From: a bacterium
GTDB taxonomy: Bacteria > Myxococcota_A > UBA9160 > UBA6930
DNA: 42,283 nt
Reading direction: 5' to 3'
Assembly (NCBI GenBank): GCA_024226235.1
Contig: JAAELW010000164.1
Location: forward strand, 1-42,283
Part shown: piece by piece, positions 24,109 to 37,621 of the stretch
Layout: every line of letters starts with the position of its first letter
Numbering within the stretch: the stretch's first letter is position 1
Notes under the pieces: model-generated
Seen by the model: the letters and a program-made list of their open reading frames with translations, nothing else
The model's database searches: none
Told to the model about the DNA's origin: nothing
Made by a program: the position numbers and the translations under genes

Positions 24109-24593
24109 GAGATGTCGTCCTCTTCATCATCGGTCGGCGCATTCTCATGGGCCAGCCAGGGGTTCCAGGTATCCCAGTCCGGATCGTCGTCCGGCTGTAC
24201 AGGCGCGTTCGGATCGATCGCCGGTCGGGCGCGCCAGGCAGCGACGACGACCGCCGGCATGATCAGCGAGAGGCCCACCACCAGGCCAACGGGGTGCAAG
24301 CCCTCGCGAATGGCAAAGAACAGCACTGCGGCCAGCAGCACGAAACGCAAGCCGAACGCACCCACTGCCGGCCCGGTACCGGAAACACCCTCGGCGCCCA
24401 ACCCGAAGATGCGATGGCAGGAGCGGTAGAGCGAGCGGAAGTTCACGACCTCGAGCGCAGCGCCCAACGCCAGCGCGAATGCGAAGCGCGGCGATACCCA
24501 TGCAAACGACGCGGCCGTGGCCCCCGCGGAGAACGCGAGGTTCCAGCCGAGCACGGAGCCCTGATGCATCGTTTCTGTCGGGTCAGTCGTCAT
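24105..24593 (-). CDS. atpI: ATP synthase subunit I-like protein
   Basis: 162 residues with four hydrophobic segments (about 16-33, 37-50, 82-95, 99-120) and a long acidic C-terminal tail (VQPDDDPDWDTW, DDEEDDIS). Position directly before atpB, overlap with both neighbours and the SGATAASFAWVSPRFAFALALGAALEVVNFRSL pattern fit the AtpI family, which helps c-ring assembly or Mg2+ handling. Sequence identity of AtpI proteins is low, so the symbol rests mostly on context. The acidic tail is unusual and echoes the DDDDDE tail of the neighbouring AtpZ-like protein. Confidence 0.75.
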   Translation of the reverse strand: MTTDPTETMHQGSVLGWNLAFSAGATAASFAWVSPRFAFALALGAALEVVNFRSLYRSCHRIFGLGAEGVSGTGPAVGAFGLRFVLLAAVLFFAIREGLHPVGLVVGLSLIMPAVVVAAWRARPAIDPNAPVQPDDDPDWDTWNPWLAHENAPTDDEEDDIS

Positions 24594-24945
24594 CGTTGCC
24601 TAGAGTCATCCACGTCGGTTCGTCGTCGTCATCGTCCGGCGCCATCCAAGCCGCTTGATCGTCTTCTTGCCGGGGTGCTGCGAGGGCCACTTCCTCGACC
24701 AGCTTTCGGAGCCGGAACAGGTTCCGGACGAATACTGTGAATCCCAAACCCAGACCGATCATCGCCAGCCAGGGATCCGTCCCGAACCAACGATCTGCCG
24801 CCCAGCCGATGAGCCCACCGATCGGGATGGCAAAGACGGCCTCGCTGGCGCGGGCCATCGCGCGGTTTCCCCCACCCGGGAGGCTCCCGTCGGACCCGTC
24901 GTCCCGACCGCCCTGGCCATGCTGGCCGAACTGATCCTGCTTCAC
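24583..24945 (-). CDS. atpZ: AtpZ/AtpI-family protein
   Basis: 120 residues. A Gly/Asp-rich N-terminus is followed by two membrane helices (AVFAIPIGGLIGWAADRWF and PWLAMIGLGLGFTVFVRNLFRL), the AtpZ pattern with the conserved GWxxDxxFGTxPW segment. The C-terminus is acidic. It is the first gene of the Fo cluster and overlaps the next gene by 11 bases. AtpZ and AtpI together have been implicated in cation uptake for the ATP synthase. Confidence 0.82.
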   Translation of the reverse strand: MKQDQFGQHGQGGRDDGSDGSLPGGGNRAMARASEAVFAIPIGGLIGWAADRWFGTDPWLAMIGLGLGFTVFVRNLFRLRKLVEEVALAAPRQEDDQAAWMAPDDDDDEPTWMTLGNDDD

Positions 24946-25028
24946 GATCTGTACCTTCTACCGGAGAACTGGCCGAGCCCACCCCGGTAGCGAAGCGGCG
25001 CGGATCCTAGCCCATGGCCCGGGGGCCC

Positions 25029-26339
25029 TCAACGCACCCGTGCGGCCTTTTCGAACGCGATTTCAGCGGCTTGGAGGGTCTGCTGGAGCTCGGCCGGCCG
25101 ATGGGCCAGTGAGACGAAAGCCGCCTCGAAAGGCGAAGGGGCCAGATAGACGCCTTGCTCCAGCAGGCTCTTGAAGAAGGCCTGGAAGCGGGCCTCGTGG
25201 GCCTTCTTGGAGTCCTCGAAGTTCCGCACCGGCCCCGGGTGGAAAAAGAACCCGAACATCCCCCCGACCGCTGTGGTGGTGAACTCCAGACCTGCTGCCT
25301 CGGCGCGCTTGGCCAGGCCCTCAGTCAGCAGCGCGGTCTTCTCGGCCAGCGCGTCGTAGACCCCTGGCTCAGCCAGCCGTCTGAGGGTTTCGAGCCCAGC
25401 AGCCATGGCCAGCGGGTTCCCGGACAGGGTCCCGGCCTGGTAGACCGGCCCGGCAGGAGCGATCTGCTGCATCAGCTCCTTCTTTCCCCCATAGGCCGCA
25501 GCGGGCAAGCCCCCACCGATCACCTTGCCAAAGGTCGTGAGATCCGGCTTCACCTTGTAGAGGCGTTGGGCACCGCCCCAGGCGACTCGGAAACCCGTCA
25601 TCACCTCGTCGAATACCAGCAGTGCGCCATGACGATCGCAGAGGTCCCGCAGGCCCTGAAGGAAGCCGGGCAACGGCGGTACGCAGCCCATGTTGCCGGC
25701 CACGGGCTCGACCAACACGCAGGCCAGCTCCTTGCCGTGGTGCTTGAACGCGGATGCCACAGACGACAGATCGTTGTACGCCGCCTGGATGGTGAGTTTC
25801 ACGAATTCCTCGGGTACGCCAGGAGAGCCCGGAATACCGAGGGTGGCGACACCGGAGCCTGCGCCGACCAGCAGTGCATCGGAATGGCCGTGGTAACAGC
25901 CCGCAAACTTCAGGATCTTCTTCCGACCCGTCGCGGCCCGCGCCAGCCGAATCGCGCTCATCGTCGCTTCGGTACCCGACGAGACGAATCGAACCTGCGC
26001 GACACTGGGCACGGCCTGGCAGACCTGCTCTGCGATTTCGATCTCGGCTTCGGTCGGCGCTCCGAAGCTGGTGCCCGCGGAGGCCGCCCGCTTGACCGCC
26101 CGAACCACGCGCGGGTCAGCGTGGCCAAGGATCAGCGGACCCCAGGAGCCGACGTAGTCGATGTAGCTGTTGCCATCTTCGTCAGTGACGTGGGGTCCCT
26201 TGCCAGACGCGATGAAGGGCGGGGTCCCTCCAACCGACCCGTAGGCGCGAACAGGGCTGTTCACGCCGCCGGGGATGAAGCGCTTGGCGCGGCGGAAGAG
26301 AGCTTTCGAGCGAGAGAGGTCCAGGCCATTGGGGGACAT
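25029..26339 (-). CDS. hemL: Glutamate-1-semialdehyde 2,1-aminomutase
   Basis: 436 residues. A PLP enzyme producing 5-aminolevulinate in the C5 tetrapyrrole pathway. [17 protein letters not shown] near the N-terminus, [16 protein letters not shown], the PLP aspartate in [10 protein letters not shown], the Schiff-base lysine K272 (TFGKVIGGG) and the gating loop [10 protein letters not shown] are intact. Length and motifs match GSAM rather than other class III aminotransferases. It is transcribed leftward, 94 bases after the end of the RND pump gene, and may have its own promoter. Confidence 0.96.
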   Translation of the reverse strand: MSPNGLDLSRSKALFRRAKRFIPGGVNSPVRAYGSVGGTPPFIASGKGPHVTDEDGNSYIDYVGSWGPLILGHADPRVVRAVKRAASAGTSFGAPTEAEIEIAEQVCQAVPSVAQVRFVSSGTEATMSAIRLARAATGRKKILKFAGCYHGHSDALLVGAGSGVATLGIPGSPGVPEEFVKLTIQAAYNDLSSVASAFKHHGKELACVLVEPVAGNMGCVPPLPGFLQGLRDLCDRHGALLVFDEVMTGFRVAWGGAQRLYKVKPDLTTFGKVIGGGLPAAAYGGKKELMQQIAPAGPVYQAGTLSGNPLAMAAGLETLRRLAEPGVYDALAEKTALLTEGLAKRAEAAGLEFTTTAVGGMFGFFFHPGPVRNFEDSKKAHEARFQAFFKSLLEQGVYLAPSPFEAAFVSLAHRPAELQQTLQAAEIAFEKAARVR

Positions 26340-26433
26340 GGGCGGGTTTTTAGCCGGCGTCGGGCAGGGATCAAGTCTTGGCCTCCCCCCGGGGGATTTG
26401 CTCGTGGTGCGGGGAGATCCCAGAGTCTGCCTA

Positions 26434-29400
26434 TCAGCTGTCCTGCTCTGGAGTCATTTCCGGCTCGGCAACCCCTGACTCGACGATCCGTGCGGTCCGC
26501 AAGCTACGCAGATCTTCCAGCACCAGATACAGGCTGGGGACGAGAACGAGGGTGACGGCGGCGGCGAAGAGCACGCCGTAGGCCAGTGAGATGGCCATCG
26601 GAACCAGCGGTCGGGCTTGGACGCTGGCTTCGAACATCAACGGGACGAGGCCGAGGAAGGTCGTGGCGGATGTCAGGAAGATCGGACGGAAGCGCTCGGT
26701 ACCGGCTTTCAACACGGCCTCACGAATGCCCAAGCCTTGCGCCCGCGCCCGGTTGACGAAGTGGACGAGCACCAGGCTGGCGTTCACTACCACTCCAGAG
26801 AGCGCAACGATGCCGAGGACCGAGAAGAAGACGACGTCCCAGCCCATGATGTAGTGGCCGAGCAGTGCACCCACGGTCCCGAATGGGATCACACTCATGA
26901 TGATCAACGGTTGGGAATAGGAGCTGAGCGGAATGGCGAGCAGCCCGTAGATCAAGAGCAACGCGAGCACGACGCCTTTCAGCAGCCCTCCAGCCGCCTT
27001 GGCTTGCTCGCGCTGCTCGCCCTCCAGCCGGTAACTCATGCCGGGGAAGGGTTCGAGGAGGCGCGGCAGTTGTTCTTGCACCCGGCCCAACACGGCTTCC
27101 GGGGTCGTGACAGTGCGGTCGATCTCGCCTGTCACGTTCACCACGCGCATGCGATCCGAGCGGCGGATCGACGCGAAACCGCGACCCAACTCGACTTCGG
27201 CCACCGCAGCGAAAGGCACTTCGATTCCGTCACGGGTTCGGATGCGCATCGTTTCCAATGCGGCCAGGCTCTTCCGTTCGTCCTCCGGGTAGCGCAGCAT
27301 CACGCGCACATCGTCGCGCCCGCGCTGCACACGCTGCACTTCTTCACCATAGAAGGCCTGACGAACCTGACGCCCCAGATCGTCGATCGCGATTCCGAGC
27401 GGCCGGGAACCCGGCTTGACGGAGAGCTTGACCTCTTGTTTTCCGGCTCGGTAGGAATCGGCGACGTCGAACACGCCGGCGTAGGTCGCCAGCTCCCGTT
27501 TCAAGCTACCCGCCGCTGCGATCAGCTCCTCGACGCTGCCACCTCGCAGCTGGATCTCGAGCGCCTCTCCCGCAGAAAACTGATTGGCGTTCAGCGCCAA
27601 CTCGACGGCATCTGGAATCGCACCGATCTCCTCCCTCCAGAGGTCGCGGATCTCGAAGGCCCCGATGTCGCGCTCCGCATCGGGGATCAGCTCGAGCGAC
27701 ATTTCCGCCAGATGGGAGCCCCCCACTGCAATGCGCATGTCGGGCGGTCCGTCACGGGCCTGTTGCTGTCCGATCGTCGTGAGCACCTGCCGGATCACAC
27801 TCGGTCCGTCGCGGTTGGCGTCGATCCTGGCTCGCAACCGCTCCGTAGCGGCTTCCATCTGCCGCACTCCGGCTTCGGTCACTTCGAGCGGAATGCCGCT
27901 CGGCATCGTGAGAGTGGCATAGACGATGTCGCCTTCGACGGCCGGAAAGAACTGGTAGCGGAGCCTTCCGCTGGCCAACAGCGACAGCGTGAGGATCAAC
28001 ACACCGACAGCGGTCGCGAGTGTCAGGTAGCGCCATTCGAGCGTGATGCGCAGGAACTGGCCATACGTATGTTGGGCGAAGCGTTCCAGGCCTGAGCTGA
28101 GTGTGCTCTGGAATGTCAACCAGGTCCCAACCAGGATGTTCGGCTCGCCCTTCTTGCTCTCCGTGCGTCGGTGGCCGAGGTGTGCCGGCAGGATCCACTG
28201 CGATTCGAGCAAGGAGAAGAACAGACACAGGATGGCAGTGGAGCCGATGTAGCCGAAGAACTCGCCCATGCGCCCTTCGAGCAGGACCAACGGCAGAAAA
28301 GCCGCGACCGTCGTCATCACGCCGAACAGAACCGGGATGTAGACATCCTGGGTGCCACGCACGGCGGCTTCGAGCTGCGGTATGCCGGTCTGCTCGTGGG
28401 CATACACGCTCTCCCCGATCACGATGGCATCGTCCACGACGATCCCGAGCACCAGGATGAAGGCCATGATCGAGAGCGTGCTGATCGTCAGATCGAAGGC
28501 CGGAAAGAACAGGAACGATCCGAGGAACGCGATCGGCACACCGGCCGAAACCCAGAGAGCGAGGCGGAAGCGCAGGAAGAGACCGAGCGTGAGGACGACC
28601 AGTACGAGACCACTTCGCGCATTGCCGAGCAACGAGTCGAGACGAATCATCAGACTGTTGGATTCATCGTTGAATGGGACCAGCTGCACACCGGCCGGGA
28701 GCCCGTCACGCTTCTCGTCCAGGTAGGCATAGACCGTTTCCGCGATTTCGAGAATGTCCTCTTCGCCCATGCGGAGCACGCTGACGATCACGGCGGGCCG
28801 ACCATCGAGACGCGCCTTCAGGTCTCCTTCCTGGAAACCATCGCGGATGTCTGCGATCTCGCCGAGAGTGAGAGTGGTACCGTCGTTGCGGGTAAGCACG
28901 ACGATGTCCTCGAAATCGCGCCCGGTATAGGCCTGGCCTTTGGTGCGCAGCAGGATCTCCCCGCCGGCGGATTTCACCGAACCTCCGGGCATGTCGAGGG
29001 ACCAACGCCGCACGGCCGTCGCAACCTGGTCGAAGCTGAGCTCGTGCCGGCGCAGCGTCGCTTCGGAGACCTCGATCGAGATTTCGTAGGGACGAACGAA
29101 GTCGAGATCGACCTGTGAGACACCTTCCAACGCGGCGATCTCGTCCCGAACCGTGTGGCCGAGCTTTGCCAGCGAGTATTCCTCCAGATCTCCGGTGATC
29201 GCGATACTCACTACCTGGCTGCGGACTATCAGCTTCGAAACGACCGGCTTCTCGGTTTCCTCGGGAAGGGTGTCGATCGCGTTGATGCGGCTCTCGACTT
29301 CATCGAGGTTGACGTCGGTATCGCTTCCCGGAAACAACTCGACGGTCACCACACAGGCACCCTCGACCGCAAGGCTCGACATCCGATCCATGTCCTGAAG

Positions 29401-29622
29401 GCCTTCGATCTCTTCCTCGATCCGGATGCAGACGCCTTCTTCCGTTTCGGTCGGCGCCGCCCCAGGGTACTCGACCGTGACCCGGATCATGTCCGTGTTG
29501 ATCGCCGGAAACTCTTCCTGCCGGATGCTCAGCAACGTCATCGCGCCGCCGGTGACGAGCAGCAGCATGAGTAGATTGGCGGCGACCGGATTCCGCGCCA
29601 TCCAGGCGATGGCGTGATTCAC
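26434..29622 (-). CDS. RND efflux transporter permease
   Basis: 1062 residues from GTG at 29622, which overlaps the stop of the adaptor gene (GTGA). The N-terminus [20 protein letters not shown] begins helix 1; two large periplasmic loops and two groups of six helices follow. Helix 4 contains the proton-relay pair in [13 protein letters not shown], the signature of AcrB-type pumps. The C-terminal half has [21 protein letters not shown], the family pattern for helix 10. It is most like the 'acriflavin resistance' group fed by HlyD-type adaptors. The substrate is unknown. No outer-membrane TolC gene is next to it. Confidence 0.92.
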   Translation of the reverse strand: MNHAIAWMARNPVAANLLMLLLVTGGAMTLLSIRQEEFPAINTDMIRVTVEYPGAAPTETEEGVCIRIEEEIEGLQDMDRMSSLAVEGACVVTVELFPGSDTDVNLDEVESRINAIDTLPEETEKPVVSKLIVRSQVVSIAITGDLEEYSLAKLGHTVRDEIAALEGVSQVDLDFVRPYEISIEVSEATLRRHELSFDQVATAVRRWSLDMPGGSVKSAGGEILLRTKGQAYTGRDFEDIVVLTRNDGTTLTLGEIADIRDGFQEGDLKARLDGRPAVIVSVLRMGEEDILEIAETVYAYLDEKRDGLPAGVQLVPFNDESNSLMIRLDSLLGNARSGLVLVVLTLGLFLRFRLALWVSAGVPIAFLGSFLFFPAFDLTISTLSIMAFILVLGIVVDDAIVIGESVYAHEQTGIPQLEAAVRGTQDVYIPVLFGVMTTVAAFLPLVLLEGRMGEFFGYIGSTAILCLFFSLLESQWILPAHLGHRRTESKKGEPNILVGTWLTFQSTLSSGLERFAQHTYGQFLRITLEWRYLTLATAVGVLILTLSLLASGRLRYQFFPAVEGDIVYATLTMPSGIPLEVTEAGVRQMEAATERLRARIDANRDGPSVIRQVLTTIGQQQARDGPPDMRIAVGGSHLAEMSLELIPDAERDIGAFEIRDLWREEIGAIPDAVELALNANQFSAGEALEIQLRGGSVEELIAAAGSLKRELATYAGVFDVADSYRAGKQEVKLSVKPGSRPLGIAIDDLGRQVRQAFYGEEVQRVQRGRDDVRVMLRYPEDERKSLAALETMRIRTRDGIEVPFAAVAEVELGRGFASIRRSDRMRVVNVTGEIDRTVTTPEAVLGRVQEQLPRLLEPFPGMSYRLEGEQREQAKAAGGLLKGVVLALLLIYGLLAIPLSSYSQPLIIMSVIPFGTVGALLGHYIMGWDVVFFSVLGIVALSGVVVNASLVLVHFVNRARAQGLGIREAVLKAGTERFRPIFLTSATTFLGLVPLMFEASVQARPLVPMAISLAYGVLFAAAVTLVLVPSLYLVLEDLRSLRTARIVESGVAEPEMTPEQDS

Positions 29623-30839
29623 CGGTGGGTTTCTTCCCCGGGCCCGTGCTCGTCCTGCGGCGGCGTCACTGGTTGCGGATCGACCTTCATGCCCGGAACG
29701 AACATCGCGACCTGCGAGACGCACACCCGACCACCCGGCGGGAGCGTGGCACGAACGAGTGCGTCGTCCCGCTCGAGCCGGAGCAGCTCCACTTCCAGCT
29801 TCTGCAATCGGTCATCGGCGCCCACGACGAGCAGGTAGTTGCGATCTCGCAGCGCACCGCGGGGCACCCGAAGCACGTTCTCTGCGATCGGCCCCTCGAT
29901 CTCGGCCTCGACAAAAAGCCCCACGGCAAGCGGCGCTCCGCCATCCGACACACCGGCAAGCGGCGCTCCGCCTTCCGACGTAGCGTATGGGTCTTCGACT
30001 CGGGCCACGGCATGTACCATGCGGCTCTTTGGATCGATCTCGCCCTCGGTGCGAACGATGCGCCCGCGCCAGGTGTGCGAGGATCCTGCGAAGTGCGCGC
30101 GAAGAGTGACCGTTGGACCCTCTGCCAGCGTGGCGCCTGCGAATAGCGGAAGATCCAGGTAGGCGAGTTCCGAATCCGGAATCGGCAGGCGGATTTCGAC
30201 GTAGTCGGTGGCGTAGAGCGTCGCGACGGATTGGCCGCGTGAGAGGAACTGGCCCACGTCGACGTGCTCGATCCGCACACGACCATCGAATGGAGCGCGT
30301 ATTTCGGTGCGATCGAGATCGCGACGGGCCTGACGCAGTGCAAGCTCGGCCTCGTCGAGCGCGGCTGCTGAAACCCGCCCTTGGCGACGGGCATCATCGA
30401 GCTGTGAAGAGCTCGCGACGCCCTGACGCGCCAACTCCTCCCGCCGTTCGAGAGTCGCCTTCGCGTGCTCCCATTCCCCTTTGGCTCGCTCGAGGCTTGC
30501 ACGGGCGCGCGCCAGGGCCGTTTCGTAGTCATCCCTGTCGAGCCGAAGAAGCGATTCACCCTCCCGGAAGAAACCGCCAGACACCAGCGCCGGCGAACTC
30601 CAGACGATCCGGCCGGAAACCTCGGGTACGAGCTCGGATTCTGTACGTGGTGCCACCGTCCCCTGGGAATGAACGATCAGCGGAAGCGCCTGCGCCTCGA
30701 CCTCGACCACCCGCACTGCGCGGACGAAGGCGGGGCGCTCGATCTGGTCCACCTCGGGCGCGGTCACCAACAATGCAACACCACCCAACGCGGCGACCCC
30801 GATCGCGATGATGGGCAGGATCAGCTTCCAACGGATCAA
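29619..30839 (-). CDS. RND efflux periplasmic adaptor (HlyD/AcrA family)
   Basis: 406 residues from TTG at 30839, with GAGGAG six bases upstream. One N-terminal membrane anchor (about 7-26), a barrel-sandwich part (SQGTVAPRTESELVPEVSGRI and IRAPFDGRVRIEHVDVGQF as the two lipoyl halves), a coiled-coil hairpin between them (about 105-170) and a beta-barrel domain. It bridges the pump to an outer-membrane channel. An exact-period 10-residue duplication (SEGGAPLAGV / SDGGAPLAVG) lies in the membrane-proximal region and derives from a 30-bp tandem DNA repeat. The stop overlaps the pump's start codon. Confidence 0.92.
   Translation of the reverse strand: MIRWKLILPIIAIGVAALGGVALLVTAPEVDQIERPAFVRAVRVVEVEAQALPLIVHSQGTVAPRTESELVPEVSGRIVWSSPALVSGGFFREGESLLRLDRDDYETALARARASLERAKGEWEHAKATLERREELARQGVASSSQLDDARRQGRVSAAALDEAELALRQARRDLDRTEIRAPFDGRVRIEHVDVGQFLSRGQSVATLYATDYVEIRLPIPDSELAYLDLPLFAGATLAEGPTVTLRAHFAGSSHTWRGRIVRTEGEIDPKSRMVHAVARVEDPYATSEGGAPLAGVSDGGAPLAVGLFVEAEIEGPIAENVLRVPRGALRDRNYLLVVGADDRLQKLEVELLRLERDDALVRATLPPGGRVCVSQVAMFVPGMKVDPQPVTPPQDEHGPGEETHR
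29924..29979. repeat. In-frame 30-bp tandem duplication in the adaptor gene
   Basis: CGGCAAGCGGCGCTCCGCC plus TCCGAC occurs at 29924-29949 and 29954-29979, 25 of 26 bases alike, period 30. It adds ten codons without disturbing the frame. Confidence 0.9.
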
Positions 30840-30853
30840 CGGATGCTCCTCGG

Positions 30854-33433
30854 CTAGGCGGATCCGGCGTCGTCGTCCGCCAGCCGGGCCATCGAAACCA
30901 ACCCCTCGCCGCTGGCCAGATCCATCATCCGCACACCCTGAGTCGCACGGCCCATCGTCGAGATGGTCTCCACCTTGCAGCGCAGGACCTTGCCGCCGTT
31001 GGTAATGAGCATGACCTCATCGTCGTCCACGACCTGCGCGATACCCACCACCTGACCGTTCCGGCTGCTGGTACGAATCGTGATGATGCCCTGACCGCCG
31101 CGGTTCTGGATCCGGTAGTCGTCCAGGGGCGTGCGTTTGCCGTAGCCATGCTCCGTCACCGTGAGCACCGTGGCGCCTGGGGAGAGGATCTCCATGCCGA
31201 CGAGCTCATCGTTGCCAGCCAGGTTCATGCCGCGCACGCCAGCCGCGGTGCGGCCCATTGCGCGTATCTGGTCTTCGGGGAAGCGGATCGCCTTGCCCAC
31301 CTTCGAGGCCAGAATCACCTCGTTGCTACCGCTCGTGCGGCGAGCACCGATCAACTCGTCGTCATCCGACAGGTTGATGGCGATGATTCCACCGCGGCGC
31401 GGGTTCGAGTAGGCATCGACCTTGGTTTTCTTCACGACGCCCCGACGCGTGCATAGCAGCACGAAATCATCGGTGGCCTCTGCGAAGTCACGCACCGAAA
31501 GGGTCGCCTGGACCCGTTCACCGTCTTGGAGTGCCAGCAGGTTCACGAGTGCCTTTCCCCGGGCCGCTCGACCCAGTTGCGGCAGCTCCCAGACCTTCTT
31601 CCAATGCACGCGCCCACGATTCGTGAAGAACAGGATCGTCGAGTGGGTCGAGGCGATGAACAGGTTCGAGACGAAATCCTCTTCCTTCGTCTGCATGCCC
31701 TTCAGACCCTTACCGCCGCGGCGCTGCGCGCGGTATTGGGTGATCGGGTTGCGCTTCACATAGCCGCGATGGGACACGGTGACCACCATGTCTTCCTCGA
31801 CGATCAGATCCTCCGTGGAAATGCCTTCGACGGCACCGGTGATCTCGGTTCGGCGCGGATCGGCATACTTCTCACGGATCTCGTCGAGTTCCTCGAGAAT
31901 CACCTCGAGAATCATCTCATCACTGGCGAGCAGTGACTTCAGCTCGGCGATCCGTGCGCGCAGCTCCTCGAGCTCCTCGAGCACGCGCTGGCGCTCCATC
32001 GCCGTGAGTGAGCGCAGGCGCATATCGAGGATCGCCTGGGCCTGGCGTTCAGAGAGCTCGAAGCGCTCCATCAGCTGCGTGCGAGCAGTCGGTGTATCCG
32101 CTGCGGCGCGGATGATCGCGATCACCTCGTCGAGGTGATCGAGTGCAATCGCGAAGCCTTCCAAGATATGGGCGCGGGCTTCGGCCTGCGCCAGATCATA
32201 GGCGGCCCGTCGGGCCACGACCTCGCGACGGAAATCCAGGAAGTGTTGGAGGCATTCGCGAAGCGAGAGCAGCTGGGGCCGACCACCAACCAACGCGAGC
32301 ATGTTCACGCCGAAGGTCGTCTGAAGCGGTGTGAGCTTGTAGATCTGGTTGAGGATCACTTCCTCAGGCGCACCCCTGCGCAGCTCGATCACCACCCGGA
32401 TGCCTCGGCGATCGCTCTCGTCCCGCAGGTCGGAGACGCCGTCGACCTTTCCTTCGCGCACCAGGTCTGCGATGCGCTCGACCATCGAGGCCTTGTTCAC
32501 CATGTACGGGATTTCAGTGACGACGATCCGGGTGCCGCGCTTGCTCTCCTCGAATGCGGCCCGACCGCGCACTGTGATCTGGCCACGACCCGTCAGATAG
32601 GCCGATCGGATGCCCTCGGTACCGCAGATCAATGCGCCGGTCGGGAAGTCGGGTCCCGGGAGCTTCTCCAGCAGATCGTCCACGGAGCAATCCGGATTGC
32701 CCGCCAGTACCTGGATGGCGTCGATCAACTCCCCCAGGTTGTGGGGCGGAATGTTCGTGGCCATGCCGACCGCGATGCCCTGGGAACCATTCGCCAACAG
32801 GTTTGGAACGCGGGTTGGCAGCACGACCGGCTCGACCTGGTTGCCATCGAAATTCGGAGAGAAGTCGACCGTTTCCCGATCGATGTCGCGCAGCAGCTCA
32901 GTGGCGATCGGCCGCAGGCGGGCCTCGGTGTAGCGATAGGCGGCCGGCGGATCTCCATCGATCGAACCAAAGTTGCCCTGGCCATGGACCAGCGGGTATC
33001 GCAGTGACCAGTCCTGGGCCATGCGTGCCATGGCTTCGTAGATCGAGGAATCGCCGTGGGGGTGGTAGTGCTTGATCACCTCACCCACGACTCCAGCGCT
33101 CTTCTGGAAGGGCCGGTTCGGCTGCAAGCCTTCGTCGTGCATCGCGTAGAGGATCCGCCGATGCACGGGCTTGAGGCCGTCTTCGACCTTGGGCAGTGCG
33201 CGGCTCACGATCACCGACATCGAGTAGTCGAGGAACGATCCACGCACCTCGTCCTCGATGTTCACAGGCAGTGCGTCGTTGGCACCCCCGTCTCCACCAC
33301 CGCCGGTCGGTGCGCCTCCATCGTTGTCGTTGCCGTCTCCATCGTTTCCGGTGGCTTGGGCGGCCGCCTGGGGATCAGGAGTGTCGGTCTGCGACACCGG
33401 GGCCTCGGGCGCTTCCGTCGTCTCTTCGGCCAT
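30854..33433 (-). CDS. gyrA: DNA gyrase subunit A
   Basis: 859 residues. Catalytic Tyr168 ([10 protein letters not shown]) and the helix-4 quinolone region [12 protein letters not shown] (S129 and E133 correspond to E. coli S83 and D87) are intact, and the GyrA box QRRGGKG is present, which separates it from ParC. The C-terminal beta-pinwheel (about 530-850) has repeated motifs such as GVVKKTK and GYGKRT. The first 55 residues are an extra low-complexity acidic stretch ([22 protein letters not shown]) ahead of the usual start [18 protein letters not shown]. It follows gyrB by two bases, so they form an operon. Confidence 0.97.
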   Translation of the reverse strand: MAEETTEAPEAPVSQTDTPDPQAAAQATGNDGDGNDNDGGAPTGGGGDGGANDALPVNIEDEVRGSFLDYSMSVIVSRALPKVEDGLKPVHRRILYAMHDEGLQPNRPFQKSAGVVGEVIKHYHPHGDSSIYEAMARMAQDWSLRYPLVHGQGNFGSIDGDPPAAYRYTEARLRPIATELLRDIDRETVDFSPNFDGNQVEPVVLPTRVPNLLANGSQGIAVGMATNIPPHNLGELIDAIQVLAGNPDCSVDDLLEKLPGPDFPTGALICGTEGIRSAYLTGRGQITVRGRAAFEESKRGTRIVVTEIPYMVNKASMVERIADLVREGKVDGVSDLRDESDRRGIRVVIELRRGAPEEVILNQIYKLTPLQTTFGVNMLALVGGRPQLLSLRECLQHFLDFRREVVARRAAYDLAQAEARAHILEGFAIALDHLDEVIAIIRAAADTPTARTQLMERFELSERQAQAILDMRLRSLTAMERQRVLEELEELRARIAELKSLLASDEMILEVILEELDEIREKYADPRRTEITGAVEGISTEDLIVEEDMVVTVSHRGYVKRNPITQYRAQRRGGKGLKGMQTKEEDFVSNLFIASTHSTILFFTNRGRVHWKKVWELPQLGRAARGKALVNLLALQDGERVQATLSVRDFAEATDDFVLLCTRRGVVKKTKVDAYSNPRRGGIIAINLSDDDELIGARRTSGSNEVILASKVGKAIRFPEDQIRAMGRTAAGVRGMNLAGNDELVGMEILSPGATVLTVTEHGYGKRTPLDDYRIQNRGGQGIITIRTSSRNGQVVGIAQVVDDDEVMLITNGGKVLRCKVETISTMGRATQGVRMMDLASGEGLVSMARLADDDAGSA

Positions 33434-33435
33434 CT

Positions 33436-36174
<2,739 letters not shown>

Positions 36175-37299
36175 TTAGATGCGCATCGGCATCACGATCG
36201 CAACGCTATCCGCATCATCGGTAGGCCGGATCTCGACCGCTGTATTGCCGTCCTGAAGACCCAGTTGCACCTCTTTCGTGCCCAGAGCCCCCAACGCGTC
36301 GAGCAGGTAACGGGCGTTGAAGCCGACCGAAACCGCTTCACCGGCGTAGTCGAAATCGAGCTCCTCGGAGGCCTCGCCCAGATCCGGACTGTTCGAGGAA
36401 ATCAACAAAGTGCCGTCACTCAAATCGAGCTTGACGGCACGACTGCGTTCGACCGAAAGCAACGCAACGCGACGTAGTGCACGTGTAAAGGGTTCGGCGG
36501 AGAGCGTGAACGGGCGCTTGATGTTGTTCGGGATCACGTCCCGATAGTTCGGGAATTCCCCTTCGATGAGTCGCATGACCAACGTCACACTGCCCTTGCG
36601 TACGAGACCGCTATTGCCTTCGAAACCGAGCTCGATCTCGTCGGCATCTTCCTCGTCAACCAGCCGCTTCAATTCGGCCAGGCCTTTGCGCGGAATGATC
36701 ACGCCGCTTTCAAGCCCAGCTGCATCGCTGCCAATACCGCGATCGACGAGCGCGAGCCGATGGCCATCCGTCGCAACCATGCGGATCTTCTCTTCATCCG
36801 GAAGAACCTCGAAATACACGCCATTCAGGTTGTATCGGGTTTCATCCACCGATGCGGCGTACATCGTACGCTCGATCATCTGGCTGAGAACAGCAGCCTG
36901 GAGCTTTGCAAGCTGTTCCGGCGCGAATTCGGGAAGGTTCGGATACTCCTCTGCGTCGGTACCCGCGAGTGAGAAGCGCGATCGCTGACAACGGATTTCG
37001 AGGTAGTTGTTGTCGGTCGCGTGAAGCTGGACCTTCTCGTCGGGAAGCTCGCGGACGATGTCGTAGAATCTACGAGCGGAAACCGTCACTGCACCGGGTG
37101 TAGAAACGTCCGCGATCTGGGATCCGCGAATGCCGACTTCGAGATCGGTTGCCGCAAGCTCGAGTTGGCCGTCTGCGCCATCTCCAGATGCAGTGAGCAG
37201 CACGTTGGCCAGGATCGGCATCGAGTTGCGCTTTTCGACGATAGCCTGGAGGCGACCGAGGCCTCGTTGCAGATCACCCTTTTCGATCAAGAGCTTCAT
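36175..37299 (-). CDS. dnaN: DNA polymerase III beta subunit (sliding clamp)
   Basis: 374 residues from ATG at 37299 (MKLLIEKGDLQRGLGRLQ); the frame is open 12 codons further upstream but those residues are not conserved and a GAGGCGGG ribosome binding site precedes 37299. Three clamp folds are present, with MRLIEGEFPNYRDVIP and the C-terminal protein-binding end VAIVMPMRI. It forms the dimeric ring that tethers the replicative polymerase. It heads the leftward block dnaN, gyrB, gyrA and is divergent from rpmH. No dnaA precedes it and no recF follows it. Confidence 0.97.
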   Translation of the reverse strand: MKLLIEKGDLQRGLGRLQAIVEKRNSMPILANVLLTASGDGADGQLELAATDLEVGIRGSQIADVSTPGAVTVSARRFYDIVRELPDEKVQLHATDNNYLEIRCQRSRFSLAGTDAEEYPNLPEFAPEQLAKLQAAVLSQMIERTMYAASVDETRYNLNGVYFEVLPDEEKIRMVATDGHRLALVDRGIGSDAAGLESGVIIPRKGLAELKRLVDEEDADEIELGFEGNSGLVRKGSVTLVMRLIEGEFPNYRDVIPNNIKRPFTLSAEPFTRALRRVALLSVERSRAVKLDLSDGTLLISSNSPDLGEASEELDFDYAGEAVSVGFNARYLLDALGALGTKEVQLGLQDGNTAVEIRPTDDADSVAIVMPMRI

Positions 37300-37621
37300 T
37301 GCATCCCGCCTCTTCTCTGGTTCTTCTTCATTCAAGAAATAAAATAATGATGGAGATAAGGGCCGACATTACGACAAAGCCGGTGTAACGAGGCGTGGCG
37401 ATAGACAATTCGCTTTGTCAGCCAGCCAGTCAGCCCCGGCATACGTGTCGACTCACCCCCATGGTTGATCGGCGGGGGAATCATACCACTCTGTAGAGGC
37501 TCTCGACCGATGGAAACCGGCGACAGACGAATCCTCGGTTCCATTTGCGCTTCGATGGTCCGAGGGGTAGGATTCCGCGCTCTCTGGGCCCCGCAGGGCC
37601 TGGCCAGGAATTGCCCAGACT
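37300..37621. other. dnaN-rpmH intergenic region, possible origin-proximal promoter region
   Basis: 322 bases between divergent genes, without a protein gene. It includes an AT-rich patch (about 37325-37350, CAAGAAATAAAATAATGATG) that stands out in this GC-rich window, and a minus-strand extended -10 at 37480-37488. No TTATCCACA-type DnaA box was found, only weak matches such as TTATCTCCA (7 of 9). The layout is like other bacterial rpmH-side regions where oriC sits next to dnaA, but dnaA is not here. I cannot call it an origin. Confidence 0.5.
37480..37488 (-). promoter_or_regulatory. Extended -10 promoter element for dnaN
   Basis: Minus strand TGGTATGAT matches TGnTATAAT at all but one base of the hexamer and has the TG extension, which can act without a good -35. 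Start would be about 37474, giving a leader of about 175 bases before dnaN. No good -35 was found. Confidence 0.4.

Noticed and set aside
26617-28095. 492-residue plus-strand open frame inside the RND pump gene
   Set aside because: Antisense of a gene with clear RND motifs and membrane helices; typical GC-rich shadow frame.
37300-37621. Calling oriC here
   Set aside because: No canonical DnaA boxes, no dnaA next to it and skew cannot be computed by eye; left as an intergenic region with an observation.
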